Positions 7,283 to 15,025 of a stretch of 64,000 nt of DNA are shown here, one piece after another (the first letter of the stretch is position 1; every line of letters begins with the position of its first letter). A program made the translations under genes and the position numbers. The stretch comes from Sinobacterium caligoides. GTDB lineage: Bacteria; Pseudomonadota; Gammaproteobacteria; Pseudomonadales; Sinobacteriaceae. The stretch spans positions 434,001 through 498,000 of the forward strand of contig NZ_RKHR01000004.1 of NCBI RefSeq assembly GCF_003752585.1, written 5' to 3'. The notes below the pieces were generated by a model. The model was not told the origin of the DNA. It searched no databases and worked only from the letters and a program-made list of their open reading frames with translations.

Positions 7283-7561
7283 TCAAATTAGTTTTCTTGT
7301 AAATGGAATATGAGATAAAAAACCAAGCATTGAGCCAATAAAAAAACCAAGAGTTCGTAGAATTTTTGGGTCCCCTGATACAATAACTCCATTGGAAAAA
7401 TCTATTAAAAAAGCGACTCCAAATATAAATGTGATACCCACTATAATTGAAGTATGAATATATGCAGACTTCCGTTCTTTCCACGTTTTCATGAACCAAC
7501 GCAGCAGACAAAGCCAATAAGCTAAGAAGCCAAAAGGTATCGTTATGATTACATAGGCCAT
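7283..7561 (-). CDS. Cassette-encoded small membrane protein (92 aa)
   Basis: Begins MAYVIITIPFGFLAYWLCLL and holds about three membrane segments with a basic first loop (MKTWKERKSAY). A longer overlapping frame in another phase runs through the attC and lacks protein character, so it was discarded. There is no recognised family. It is flanked directly by attC sites 3 and 4, so it is a single-gene cassette. Confidence 0.72.
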   Translation of the reverse strand: MAYVIITIPFGFLAYWLCLLRWFMKTWKERKSAYIHTSIIVGITFIFGVAFLIDFSNGVIVSGDPKILRTLGFFIGSMLGFLSHIPFTRKLI

Positions 7562-7568
7562 GCTTAAA

Positions 7569-7649
7569 CCCTAACGCCGCCATAAACGGCTGCCAATTTA
7601 TTGGCCGTCCGGCGCAGCTTGCTGCGCGAATTTGATGGCCTTGTTATAT
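7569..7649 (-). repeat. attC site 3
   Basis: CCCTAACGCCGCCATAA at the left, TGATGGCCTTGTTATAT at the right, with inner arms GCGCAGC/GCTGCGC. 81 bp. Confidence 0.88.
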
Positions 7650-8053
7650 GCTTTAGCACTGACTGGGCAGAAATATTCTTTGAACTGCCCCCCATTAATT
7701 TCGAGAGAGTAACAATTACCCTCTATTTTTGCTTCACGAACTACTTCTCCCTCAAGTTCCGAGGTATATCTGATAATTACAGACTTACTTGAAGATGACA
7801 CAAGTTCATAACTACTGATTTCTATCCAATCATCCATGACCGAAGTGAATTTTCTGCACTCGATATGCATGAAGAGCTTACCGAAGAAGTTGTTTTCAAA
7901 TACCTCCATCTGCTTCGGTGTAACATCCTTGGCTTGGCGGAAACTGGCAAGAGTCTTTTCTTCGTCAGATTTCCAATACCCCTCTAGTGGGCAGCCAATC
8001 ACCCTGAGAGGTAAGACTAATAAAATAGCGATTAGTAAATGTAATTTCATCAT
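7598..8053 (-). CDS. Cassette-encoded secreted protein (151 aa)
   Basis: N-terminal signal peptide (KLHLLIAILLVLPLRVIG, then C19), likely cleaved; a lipoprotein is possible since VIGC resembles a lipobox. The mature part is small and cysteine-containing (C19, IECRKF, EGNCYSL, YFCPVS), suggesting periplasmic disulfides, with WKSDEEKT and a ligand-domain-like beta pattern. The C-terminus (KAYNKAIKFAQQAAPDGQ) is produced by reading into the attC. Function unknown. Confidence 0.75.
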   Translation of the reverse strand: MMKLHLLIAILLVLPLRVIGCPLEGYWKSDEEKTLASFRQAKDVTPKQMEVFENNFFGKLFMHIECRKFTSVMDDWIEISSYELVSSSSKSVIIRYTSELEGEVVREAKIEGNCYSLEINGGQFKEYFCPVSAKAYNKAIKFAQQAAPDGQ

Positions 8054-8056
8054 TGC

Positions 8057-8129
8057 ATATAACGCCTAAAGCAGCGGCGCGCGTTAGCGCGTCCAGCCCG
8101 TAGGGCGACGCTGCCTTTACTTGTTAAGT
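8057..8129 (-). repeat. attC site 2
   Basis: CATATAACGCC at the left, TACTTGTTAAGT at the right, with inner arms GGCGCGCG and CGCGTCC. At 73 bp it is the shortest clear site. Confidence 0.85.
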
Positions 8130-8482
8130 TTTGTACCTGCACGAAGCCAAAAACCTAACCATGTTGTTAAAAAATGTAGGGCTAAAAATACCACAAAACC
8201 TACGTATAGATTGAATATAAAGGTTAATACTAGAGCCGACAAACCGAAGACTACTAGATTTTGAACCCAACCTACTTTGATGTCTTTCTCGTTTAGATCG
8301 CACCAATCCCACCAGAGAATATTCCACCATAGACTTGATGCGGCAATGTACTCTAAAAACCAGCGATAAAACCCAGTTACACCTCTATGCCTTAGTTCGG
8401 ACTCAAGGCTTTCAATGTACGTGTCATCGTGTTGCGTATCCAAGTAGCGATCGCCGATTATTGAGAACGTGCTTCTATCCAT
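8117..8482 (-). CDS. Cassette-encoded membrane protein (121 aa)
   Basis: Hydrophilic N-terminus (MDRSTFSIIGDRYLDTQHDD) with ESELRHRG, a tryptophan-rich stretch (SSLWWNILWWDW), then two hydrophobic helices (VVFGLSALVLTFIFNLYVGF and VVFLALHFLTTWLGFWL). The end (GTKLNK) reads into the downstream attC. No domain is recognised; a soluble N-domain with a membrane hairpin is the likely form. Confidence 0.75.
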   Translation of the reverse strand: MDRSTFSIIGDRYLDTQHDDTYIESLESELRHRGVTGFYRWFLEYIAASSLWWNILWWDWCDLNEKDIKVGWVQNLVVFGLSALVLTFIFNLYVGFVVFLALHFLTTWLGFWLRAGTKLNK

Positions 8483-8490
8483 AATCGAAA

Positions 8491-8589
8491 CTTAACGCCC
8501 AAATAACGGGCTAATAAAGCTTGGCTAAAATTGTGAGCGCAGCGAACCAAGCCAAGCTTTATTAGTCCGCGTTGATTTGTTTGTTAGCT
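8491..8589 (-). repeat. attC site 1 (proximal)
   Basis: CTTAACGCCC at the left, GTTTGTTAGCT at the right. Long arms AAAGCTTGGCT and AGCCAAGCTTT form a strong inner stem. The GCTTGGCTAAAATT block is shared with attC site 9, 3.7 kb away. Confidence 0.88.
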
Positions 8590-9014
8590 GTAATTTGCCA
8601 CCTATTAAAATAAAAGAATACAACACCATGCACACTACCAATTAAACCAACTACCAAGCTTGCTGGAAGTGAAATTGTAAAAATGTACTTCATTACTTGC
8701 CACCAATTAGCGCCAAGTAGCGGACCACCTGCAGCCATAACTTCGGAAGATATACTCCAAAGCCAAAATATGACGGCCGCTATAAATGCCCATTTAAAGC
8801 CATCAATTGCGTACAGTTTGACCGTTGCCTTACCCTCAATTAAAGACTTAGCGAGAACAGAAGAACGGTAAGATACCAAGGCTGAAATAGGAACTAAAAC
8901 AAATAACATTACAGGTAATGCGCCCCACCATTCAGAAGCTAGCAGCATTCCAATTGATGACCAAGTTACCAACGTAATGATTCCATTTGTTAATCCGATG
9001 TGTCGATTATTCAC
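8562..9014 (-). CDS. First cassette: membrane protein (150 aa)
   Basis: Four or so hydrophobic segments (TWSSIGMLLASEWWGALPVML, WAFIAAVIFWLWSI, YIFTISLPASLVVGLIGSV and a C-terminal VVFFYFNRW). I prefer the GTG at 9014, which has GGAAG 4 nt upstream and lies just past the GTTAGCT core at 9030-9036; a longer frame starts in the repeat region. The tail TANKQINAD is encoded by the attC. No recognised family. Confidence 0.72.
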   Translation of the reverse strand: MNNRHIGLTNGIITLVTWSSIGMLLASEWWGALPVMLFVLVPISALVSYRSSVLAKSLIEGKATVKLYAIDGFKWAFIAAVIFWLWSISSEVMAAGGPLLGANWWQVMKYIFTISLPASLVVGLIGSVHGVVFFYFNRWQITANKQINAD

Positions 9015-9039
9015 GGTACTTCCATTACAGCTAACAGCG

Positions 9040-9202
9040 TGATACACCGCAACCTACGGTGTATCACAGTTGCGGTGTAATTCTGGGGTTAATTATTTTA
9101 GTTACCCATAAACTACATGATTAACATAAGCTTATCTACTCTCAATAAAAAACCTCTCAGAATTACACCGCAACTTGCGCATGTATTAGAACTACACCGC
9201 AA
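9040..9202. repeat. Cluster of inverted repeats built on TACACCGCAA
   Basis: At 9040-9068 an 11-bp perfect stem (GTGATACACCG/CGGTGTATCAC) surrounds a 7-nt loop. At 9068-9085 and 9158-9175 two copies of an 18-mer form a perfect inverted repeat 72 bp apart. A fourth partial copy TACACCGCAA is at 9193-9202. All four share ACACCGCAA. The cluster abuts the proximal end of the cassette array. It is not an attC and I do not recognise it; a decayed attI or recombinase site, or a transcription terminator for one strand, are possibilities. Confidence 0.75.
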
Positions 9203-9510
9203 TATTTATGGTCTTTTTATCAATCACTTATCCGCCGTCGGTGTATTTTTGAGCCTATTTCTAACAGATTGATACTGCTGGCAAAGGTGTTTTCAGGGTA
9301 AATTCGGCCGATATATGCTGTGCCGGCCAAAAGTAGATTTTTGCCTAGCTTTTAATCCTTTTTTGAAATAACCACTCGGCGTGCTTATCCTCAATCGCGA
9401 TGCGATGTTATTTTTTAATGCTTTGATTATTTTTTAAGCTGAGTCTTTATAGAAAGCAAGCAAAAGGGGCTGTGATGTTTATCTGCCCCCCCCTCTAGAC
9501 GACCAAACAA
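9203..9510. other. AT-rich spacer between repeats and gsp operon
   Basis: No gene is seen on either strand. It contains T-rich runs and a C8 tract close to the gspM stop codon. No integrase remnant could be recognised in any frame. Confidence 0.5.
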
Positions 9511-9975
9511 CTACCGCTGCAACCGAATGCGAGCACTAACAAACCCCTTACGCTGCTCGTTATTAATCGACACGGCATCGATACGCAGGCCTTGCTCTGT
9601 CTCTAGGTGATTCATCCATTCCAGTAACTGATTGAACGGCACCTCTTCGAACCACAGCTGCGCCTTGTTGCGGCCACTGGGCTGGTAGCGTTGCATCTTC
9701 AGCTTATATTTCGGCAACGTACCGTCGACGATCGAGCTAATGCTGCCCGTCGATGTTTTACTGCCGCCCTTGCGCTGGCTTTTAATTTGCTCGGCAGCGC
9801 TGGCCAACCACTGCTGATCTTTCAGCGCGGCCTGATAACGGTTTTGCTGACTGTCCAGATGGCTGTATAACGGCTTAACGACACCAAAGGCGAGCACGGC
9901 AAACAGCACAAACAAGGAGCATCCCAACGCCATCCATTGCTCGCGCACTGCGAGCGACTTCCAATATTGCTGCAT
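9511..9975 (-). CDS. gspM: Type II secretion protein GspM
   Basis: A 154-aa bitopic inner-membrane protein: cytosolic start (MQQYWKSLAVREQWMALG), one membrane helix (SLFVLFAVLAFGVVKPLY), then a coiled-coil and ferredoxin-like periplasmic domain (WFEEVPFNQLLEWMNHLE). GspM dimerises with GspL in the assembly platform that anchors the GspE ATPase. It is the last gene of the operon, 2 nt after gspL; no gspN follows, which is common. Confidence 0.88.
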   Translation of the reverse strand: MQQYWKSLAVREQWMALGCSLFVLFAVLAFGVVKPLYSHLDSQQNRYQAALKDQQWLASAAEQIKSQRKGGSKTSTGSISSIVDGTLPKYKLKMQRYQPSGRNKAQLWFEEVPFNQLLEWMNHLETEQGLRIDAVSINNEQRKGFVSARIRLQR

Positions 9976-9977
9976 GG

Positions 9978-11159
9978 TTATAGCTCCTTAAATTTCATTC
10001 TGGCGGCGACCTTGCCATCGCGGTTGTTACTGCTGAGCAGTTCCGCCTGTAGGCCTCGCTCTTCCGCTTCAGCGACCAGCTTTTCTAACTGTGAAAACTT
10101 GTCCGCCACAATCGAGGTGCTCACCTCTCTGCTCGACGCCTCGTAGCTCAAACTTTTAATGGTGACGGTCTTATCCTTACTGATCGGCTCTGCAATGGTT
10201 GCCAATAACGGCACAAACGGGCCACTGCCACCGCCTGCCCCCTTCAACTCAGATTCAAAGCGTCGGCGTGCACTACCGGTATAGCGCCCTCGAGGAAAGA
10301 CCTCCTTAAATAGCGTCTCTTCTTGCTGATCTAGCGCTGCCAACTTACCGTTAACAGCGCTAATCTGACTACCAACCACGGCAAGGTTGGCCAATAAGGC
10401 ACAGGCGGCAATCGCTGCCGGTAACTTCCAGCGTGACCAGATCGATGCCCAATCAACGCTAGGTGAGTACTCACCCTGTAACAGATTCAACTCACTGGCC
10501 ATCGGCAAACCATCACGCAGCTGACTCAACGGTCGCTGCTGCCAGTCATCGGTCTCATCGCTGACTGCCGCCAGCTCGGCCAATAGCGCATCATCTTCTT
10601 CGCCATAACAGACGATACTGTGATAGGACTGCTGCTCAAGTAGTTGGCTCAGATAGTACACGGCCACACTTCGATCGACCGTCGCGGCGAGGTTAACACC
10701 GTAGCGTAACTGACAGCAGGACTGATCGACCGCGAGTGTCAGGCTCTGATCCCTGAAGGGCAATGCCAACGGCTCCGGTAGCACCGCTGCCAAGGCAATA
10801 TTGTGCTCCTCAAATTGTGCTAACAGTACTGCGAAGTATTGCCTGCTAACGACACCTAACACGATGCTAGTGTCCTGCAAGTCAGCGTGCACAATATGCA
10901 GTGACTCGACATCCTCGATCAACTGCTCTTCCAGTAGATAATCGACTGTCTTTAGCACGTGGCGTCGCTCGGGGGCGGTAAACTCCACCCGCTCAACAGT
11001 CACCTCAAAACCATCCACCAGCAGCGTTACCGCACGACTACCGATTAACCCAGCCAACGTATCGAGACTACCCTCACCGGTCAGCGAGCCTTCACCGTAG
11101 CCCCACCACTGAAAGCGGCCGTCGGCTAGCTGTTTTACTATGATCGTGTCACTCACCAT
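9978..11159 (-). CDS. gspL: Type II secretion protein GspL
   Basis: A 393-aa protein with a cytosolic actin-like domain (about residues 1-235; it recruits GspE), a single membrane helix near residue 240 (LPAAIAACALLANLAVVG) and a periplasmic ferredoxin-like domain that pairs with GspM. The start ATG follows gspK by 56 bp. Sequence is acidic in the N-domain (VDYLLEEQLIEDVE), the region contacting GspE in characterised systems. The place in the operon is standard. Confidence 0.88.
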   Translation of the reverse strand: MVSDTIIVKQLADGRFQWWGYGEGSLTGEGSLDTLAGLIGSRAVTLLVDGFEVTVERVEFTAPERRHVLKTVDYLLEEQLIEDVESLHIVHADLQDTSIVLGVVSRQYFAVLLAQFEEHNIALAAVLPEPLALPFRDQSLTLAVDQSCCQLRYGVNLAATVDRSVAVYYLSQLLEQQSYHSIVCYGEEDDALLAELAAVSDETDDWQQRPLSQLRDGLPMASELNLLQGEYSPSVDWASIWSRWKLPAAIAACALLANLAVVGSQISAVNGKLAALDQQEETLFKEVFPRGRYTGSARRRFESELKGAGGGSGPFVPLLATIAEPISKDKTVTIKSLSYEASSREVSTSIVADKFSQLEKLVAEAEERGLQAELLSSNNRDGKVAARMKFKEL

Positions 11160-11215
11160 CGCTACCTTCTATTGATGTACTGCTGATGCAATCGCAGTAT
11201 CTTTTCATTGTCATG

Positions 11216-12178
11216 CTATAACTGCCCCGAGCTGCGAGCTAATACTTTTACCTTGCCAGAGCTACGCTCTAACACGCTAGTCATGGTCTGACGACTACCG
11301 AAAACTTCGACCTCGCTACTGAGCATGTAGCGTGCGCTTTTCACCGTTAATACGACTTCCAGCTTTTTCCCAGTAAATGCCGAGCTCTCCTTAAACTTTG
11401 CAATATCGCTATAGGGCCTGCCCTCGATAAGCTCTTCTGCCTCGCTCTCACTTAACGCCGGTTCGGTGAGCGCCATCATCAGTGGCAGTGCCGCGGAGTT
11501 AATATTGATCTCCGCGCCATCGGCCCAGACTGTCACGTAGGGGCGCAGCTTGCGATACAACTCTTTATTCATGCCCTCGATCAGCAACAATTCTGACAGC
11601 GACCGCATCGATTGATTGGCTGCAAAATAGGCCGGCGTTCGCCCTTGATAGGTGTCATCTTCGCCACCGCTCAGGCTCGTCACCAGCTGATCGTCATCCA
11701 CCCAGTCGGTGATGGCGTCGACCAGATCGTTAGCCATCACAGGATCTAGGCTCATCTCTTGTAACAGCCTCGATAACACTGCTTGCTGCGGGCTGTGCTT
11801 ACCGTTACCTTCACCCTCTTTCTTCAGCGTATTAAGATTAATCCTCCCCTGCAGATCGATCGCCTCGCCCTCGACCCAGCCCTCTACATCTTCTAAGGGA
11901 TAATGTATCGGGCTCTGCTGCAGCAGCGCCTCTTGATCGTAGTCGGGGTTGACCTCCTCCTCCTCTATCAAGCCCTCTTTAGCGAGGTCTTCGGCGGTCA
12001 GCAAGTAATAATAACCCTGCTCGTGATTGAAGTGGTTGGAGGCACGTTTATAGCCCAGCACAAACTCTCGCCCCGCTGCCGTCACCAACGCCGTGATCAG
12101 CGCCACGATCAGGATCGCCATGATCATCGCGACGCCGCGCTGCCGCTCTTGCCCTAGCTGTTGCTTAGCGTAATGCAT
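11216..12178 (-). CDS. gspK: Minor pseudopilin GspK
   Basis: A 320-aa minor pseudopilin that caps the pseudopilus tip with GspI and GspJ. It has a short basic leader ending in QRG followed by VAMIMAILIVALITALVT, the hydrophobic helix cleaved by prepilin peptidase, and then the large alpha-domain insertion (LNTLKKEG, ITDWVDDD) typical of GspK. GspK lacks the Glu+5 found in other pseudopilins, and that also holds here. The start overlaps the end of gspJ by 14 nt. Confidence 0.9.
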   Translation of the reverse strand: MHYAKQQLGQERQRGVAMIMAILIVALITALVTAAGREFVLGYKRASNHFNHEQGYYYLLTAEDLAKEGLIEEEEVNPDYDQEALLQQSPIHYPLEDVEGWVEGEAIDLQGRINLNTLKKEGEGNGKHSPQQAVLSRLLQEMSLDPVMANDLVDAITDWVDDDQLVTSLSGGEDDTYQGRTPAYFAANQSMRSLSELLLIEGMNKELYRKLRPYVTVWADGAEININSAALPLMMALTEPALSESEAEELIEGRPYSDIAKFKESSAFTGKKLEVVLTVKSARYMLSSEVEVFGSRQTMTSVLERSSGKVKVLARSSGQL

Positions 12179-12758
12179 AGATTCGCCTCACTTCGTCCAG
12201 GTCGTTAAAGGTGACAATCACCTCCACCATCTGCGGCTCCGCCGAGCTGCCGTTATTCAACGGCCAGACACTGTGCTCGTTACCCTGCTGGTCAAACACA
12301 TTAATTTCGACATTGCTGACCTCATCAATGATCGGCGATTCACGATAACTCTCGTCACTGATGCCGTCCAACACCAACCACTGGCCACGATAGATCTTGT
12401 CCCCCTCCCAGCGATAGGCGACACGCTGTAACTCCGAGCGCGGCAGCGACAGCGGGTTACGCCAGCCGCCCCGCGTCAACGATAGCCAATACAGCTCACC
12501 GACCCCGGTTTGCAGCGCTGGCAGACGATCCGTGCTGTCTAAGCTGCGCACAGGGCGGGGAATAAATTCACGAATATCGCGGGACAGTACGTTGTAAAAC
12601 AGCTGCAAATCAGCAAGCCGTTGCTGATGCTTTTGCGCCACATCCATGGAGGTAATATTGCCGCTGAGCGCGGCGTAAGAGAGCATACCGATAACCGCCG
12701 AGATTGCCATCGCGACCAGCACCTCGATTAAGGTAAAGCCCTGCTGCCGTCTCATCAC
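12165..12758 (-). CDS. gspJ: Minor pseudopilin GspJ
   Basis: A 197-aa protein with the prepilin leader MMRRQQG cut before FTLIEVLVAMAISAV (Glu+5 present), then a beta-rich domain with VAYRWEGDKIYRGQW. Part of the I-J-K tip complex of the type II pseudopilus. The start overlaps the stop of gspI (ATGA). Confidence 0.9.
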   Translation of the reverse strand: MMRRQQGFTLIEVLVAMAISAVIGMLSYAALSGNITSMDVAQKHQQRLADLQLFYNVLSRDIREFIPRPVRSLDSTDRLPALQTGVGELYWLSLTRGGWRNPLSLPRSELQRVAYRWEGDKIYRGQWLVLDGISDESYRESPIIDEVSNVEINVFDQQGNEHSVWPLNNGSSAEPQMVEVIVTFNDLDEVRRIYALR

Positions 12759-13171
12759 TTTGCCCCATTGAAGTAGTAGCGCAACGTCACCAGGTCGTTG
12801 GCGTCGGGCTCATTCAATGCCACGCCGATCGCCGCCTCAAAAAAGCCTTCACGCTCGGTCTCCTCAATATCGACATGCCAGCGCCACTCGCGGCCAGCTA
12901 GCGTCACCGTATCGCCGCTATCATCTTCGGGCATTTCTGGCGATGACTTTGCCATGTTATAACGCATCTGCTCAGCGATATTGGAAGCGACCCAAGTCGC
13001 ATAGGTCTTGCTTTCTAGATGTAGCGTATCCTGTAGCTGGCCCTGTACCGAGATCGATAGCGCCGGCAGCGCTATCGCCACAATGGCCAAAGCCACCATC
13101 ACTTCGATGAGAGTAAAGCCGCGTTGCCCGCTGCGGCGCTGAGAATGTCTAACGGAGCTACGACTCATCAT
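12755..13171 (-). CDS. gspI: Minor pseudopilin GspI
   Basis: About 138 aa: basic leader (RRSGQRG) before FTLIEVMVALAIVAIALPAL with Glu+5, then a small domain (EWRWHVDIEET). GspI nucleates the tip complex. I prefer the ATG at 13171 because GGAG lies 8 nt upstream; an ATG at 13186 has its purine tract too close. The gene overlaps the end of gspH. Confidence 0.88.
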   Translation of the reverse strand: MMSRSSVRHSQRRSGQRGFTLIEVMVALAIVAIALPALSISVQGQLQDTLHLESKTYATWVASNIAEQMRYNMAKSSPEMPEDDSGDTVTLAGREWRWHVDIEETEREGFFEAAIGVALNEPDANDLVTLRYYFNGAK

Positions 13172-13775
13172 CTTCTTCACTCCCATCCTCTAAACTAATA
13201 CGGCCCAGATAGCTGCCCTCGATACGATGACAGATGGGCTGCTTCGGGTCTCGGCACAATTCGATCGTAAAGCCGTTCAGCTCGCCGCTAGAGAGAAACA
13301 GCAGTTGCGGGCCATCTTCACTTTTAACCTCCTCATCTCGCTCTTCACCATCGTCTCGATCTTCCGCTGCCTCAGCATTATAATCCGGCAACACCAGCGG
13401 CTGCTCATCAATGGCAAGGCGCAATAGATAGCCTCGCTTGATAGTAAAAGGCTTAACCCGCTCAGACGGCAGCCAAGACACATCGCCGTTCTCCACATCC
13501 AGCACAAACCACTCGCCGTGATAACGGTACGCATCAATCTCGTCTTCAACCGCCTCCTCCGTCAAGCGCAGGCCATAGCTATAGCCGGTCATCACCGCGA
13601 CCTCGCGCTGAAGACGCAGGTAGGAGGATAACTCTCGGCTCTGACTCAGCTGCTGTTGCGGCGTGATACCGCTGGGAATCGTCGACATCACCATGCCGCC
13701 CGCTATCGCCACGACAACGACGACAATGAGGATTTCTAACAGGCTAAAACCTGTCTGGCGGCGGTGATTAGCCAC
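13158..13775 (-). CDS. gspH: Minor pseudopilin GspH with acidic insertion
   Basis: A 205-aa minor pseudopilin with the leader RRQTG before FSLLEILIVVVVVAIAGGMV (Glu+5). It is longer than usual for GspH: between about residues 138 and 160 there is a highly acidic insert (AAEDRDDGEERDEEVKSEDG), and the protein ends in an acidic EDGSEEDDES. The GTG start overlaps the TAG of gspF (TAGTG). The expected gspG between F and H is missing, so this gene directly follows gspF. The possibility that this protein replaces GspG is unlikely: it lacks GspG's calcium site and size. Confidence 0.85.
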   Translation of the reverse strand: MANHRRQTGFSLLEILIVVVVVAIAGGMVMSTIPSGITPQQQLSQSRELSSYLRLQREVAVMTGYSYGLRLTEEAVEDEIDAYRYHGEWFVLDVENGDVSWLPSERVKPFTIKRGYLLRLAIDEQPLVLPDYNAEAAEDRDDGEERDEEVKSEDGPQLLFLSSGELNGFTIELCRDPKQPICHRIEGSYLGRISLEDGSEEDDES

Positions 13776-15019
13776 TAGCCCACCAAGTTGTTCATTTCGA
13801 AGATCGGCAACAACACCGCGATGACAATCATCAGTACGGCTCCCCCCATCAACACCACAATCAACGGTTCAAAGGCGCTCATCAAGGTACCCAGCTTGGC
13901 GTCGAGCTCGCGCCCCTGGTTTGTCGCACAGCGCTCTAACATCGATTCCAATTCGCCGCTGGCCTCACCACTGGCAATCATATGCACCATCATCGGTGGA
14001 AATTGCTCGGTCGACGCCAGCGCACGACTTAAACTGCCGCCCTCCTGCACCTTCATGGCAACCTCGGCACAGGATTTACGTAAGACTCGATTGGTCAATA
14101 CCTCGCCGGCGATCTTAAGCCCCTGTAACAGCGGCACGCCACTGGCCATCAAGATACTTAACGTGGAGGCAAAACGGGTGGTATCGCTGCTGCGTATAAC
14201 ACCGCCGATTAGCGGCAGACGCAGCTTTAGCTGATGCCAACGATACAGCCGCGAAGGCTTGCGCAACAGCATCTTAAAACTGAAGAAAAGACCGCCAATG
14301 ATGGCAAACGTCAGCAGTCCCCAGTTCGAAAAGAAATCGCTGCAGGCAATCAAGCCACGCGTCAGAATCGGCAGCTCGGATTCCGTGTTCTCAAAGATGG
14401 CGATCAAATCCGGCACCACGAAGGTCATCAAACCACCGACCACACACAGCGCGAATACCACCAACACCGAGGGGTACATCATCGCCTGCGTCATCTGTTG
14501 TCGAGAGTGATGACTGCTCTCGGTATAATCCGCCAACTGCTCGAGCACCTTGCCGAGAAAGCCGGCGCTCTCACCCGCCCGCACCATTGAACAGTACAGC
14601 TCGTCAAAAACCTTGGGGAATTCCGCCATGCCGTAAGCGAGGGTGTGGCCTTCGAGAACGCGCCCACGCACATCGAGCAGCATACCTTTCACCTTCGGTT
14701 TCACCGACTGCTGAGCCGCCGCCTGCAACGCCTCGGCGAGGGGCAGGCTCGACTGTACCAAAGTAGCCAGCTGACGGGTGATCAGACACAATTCAGAGCT
14801 GGATATTTTTACAGCAGCGTGGCGGCTACCCTGCATGAAGGACGGTTTATCACCCTTTTCAACACGGGCCTTACCCTTGTTGCCCGCCTCGGTAACCACC
14901 ATCGGTTTCAGCTTTTGCTCGCGCAATAGCAGACGAACCTGACGCTCTGAATCCGCCTCGAGAACACCTTTAACTTTTTTACCCTCGGCATCGAGGGCCT
15001 GATAATTATACGCCGCCAT
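13775..15019 (-). CDS. gspF: Type II secretion inner-membrane protein GspF
   Basis: A 414-aa polytopic platform protein with two T2SF cytosolic domains (about 70-190 and 275-395), each followed by membrane helices (MMYPSVLVVFALCVVGGLM; FEPLIVVLMGGAVLMIVIAV). N-terminus MAAYNYQALDAEGKKVKG is diagnostic. It couples GspE ATP hydrolysis to pseudopilus assembly. Lies 7 nt after gspE. Confidence 0.93.
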   Translation of the reverse strand: MAAYNYQALDAEGKKVKGVLEADSERQVRLLLREQKLKPMVVTEAGNKGKARVEKGDKPSFMQGSRHAAVKISSSELCLITRQLATLVQSSLPLAEALQAAAQQSVKPKVKGMLLDVRGRVLEGHTLAYGMAEFPKVFDELYCSMVRAGESAGFLGKVLEQLADYTESSHHSRQQMTQAMMYPSVLVVFALCVVGGLMTFVVPDLIAIFENTESELPILTRGLIACSDFFSNWGLLTFAIIGGLFFSFKMLLRKPSRLYRWHQLKLRLPLIGGVIRSSDTTRFASTLSILMASGVPLLQGLKIAGEVLTNRVLRKSCAEVAMKVQEGGSLSRALASTEQFPPMMVHMIASGEASGELESMLERCATNQGRELDAKLGTLMSAFEPLIVVLMGGAVLMIVIAVLLPIFEMNNLVG

Positions 15020-15025
15020 CGTCGC

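Larger units (their letters stand above)
4712..9036 (-). mobile_element. Integron gene-cassette array without integrase (CALIN-type)
   Basis: Nine clear attC sites (about 73-132 bp) alternate with eight single minus-strand genes; a further gene precedes the rightmost attC. On the minus strand each site starts with a TAACAAG-type box and ends with GGCGTTA or similar, then the next cassette starts within a few bases, as in integron cassettes. The proximal end is a GTTAGCT core at 9030-9036. No tyrosine-recombinase gene and no attI/Pc arrangement is visible on either side before the gsp operon, so it must be mobilised in trans or be a remnant. GC content is lower than in the flanks. Confidence 0.88.

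Noticed and set aside
7128-7583. A 151-codon minus-strand frame overlapping the cassette gene at 7283-7561
   Set aside because: It runs through both flanking attC sites and lacks a ribosome site or domain; the shorter frame fits the cassette boundaries and has membrane-protein character.
9015-9510. A hidden integrase or its remnant next to the array
   Set aside because: I found no frame with tyrosine-recombinase motifs on either strand in this gap.
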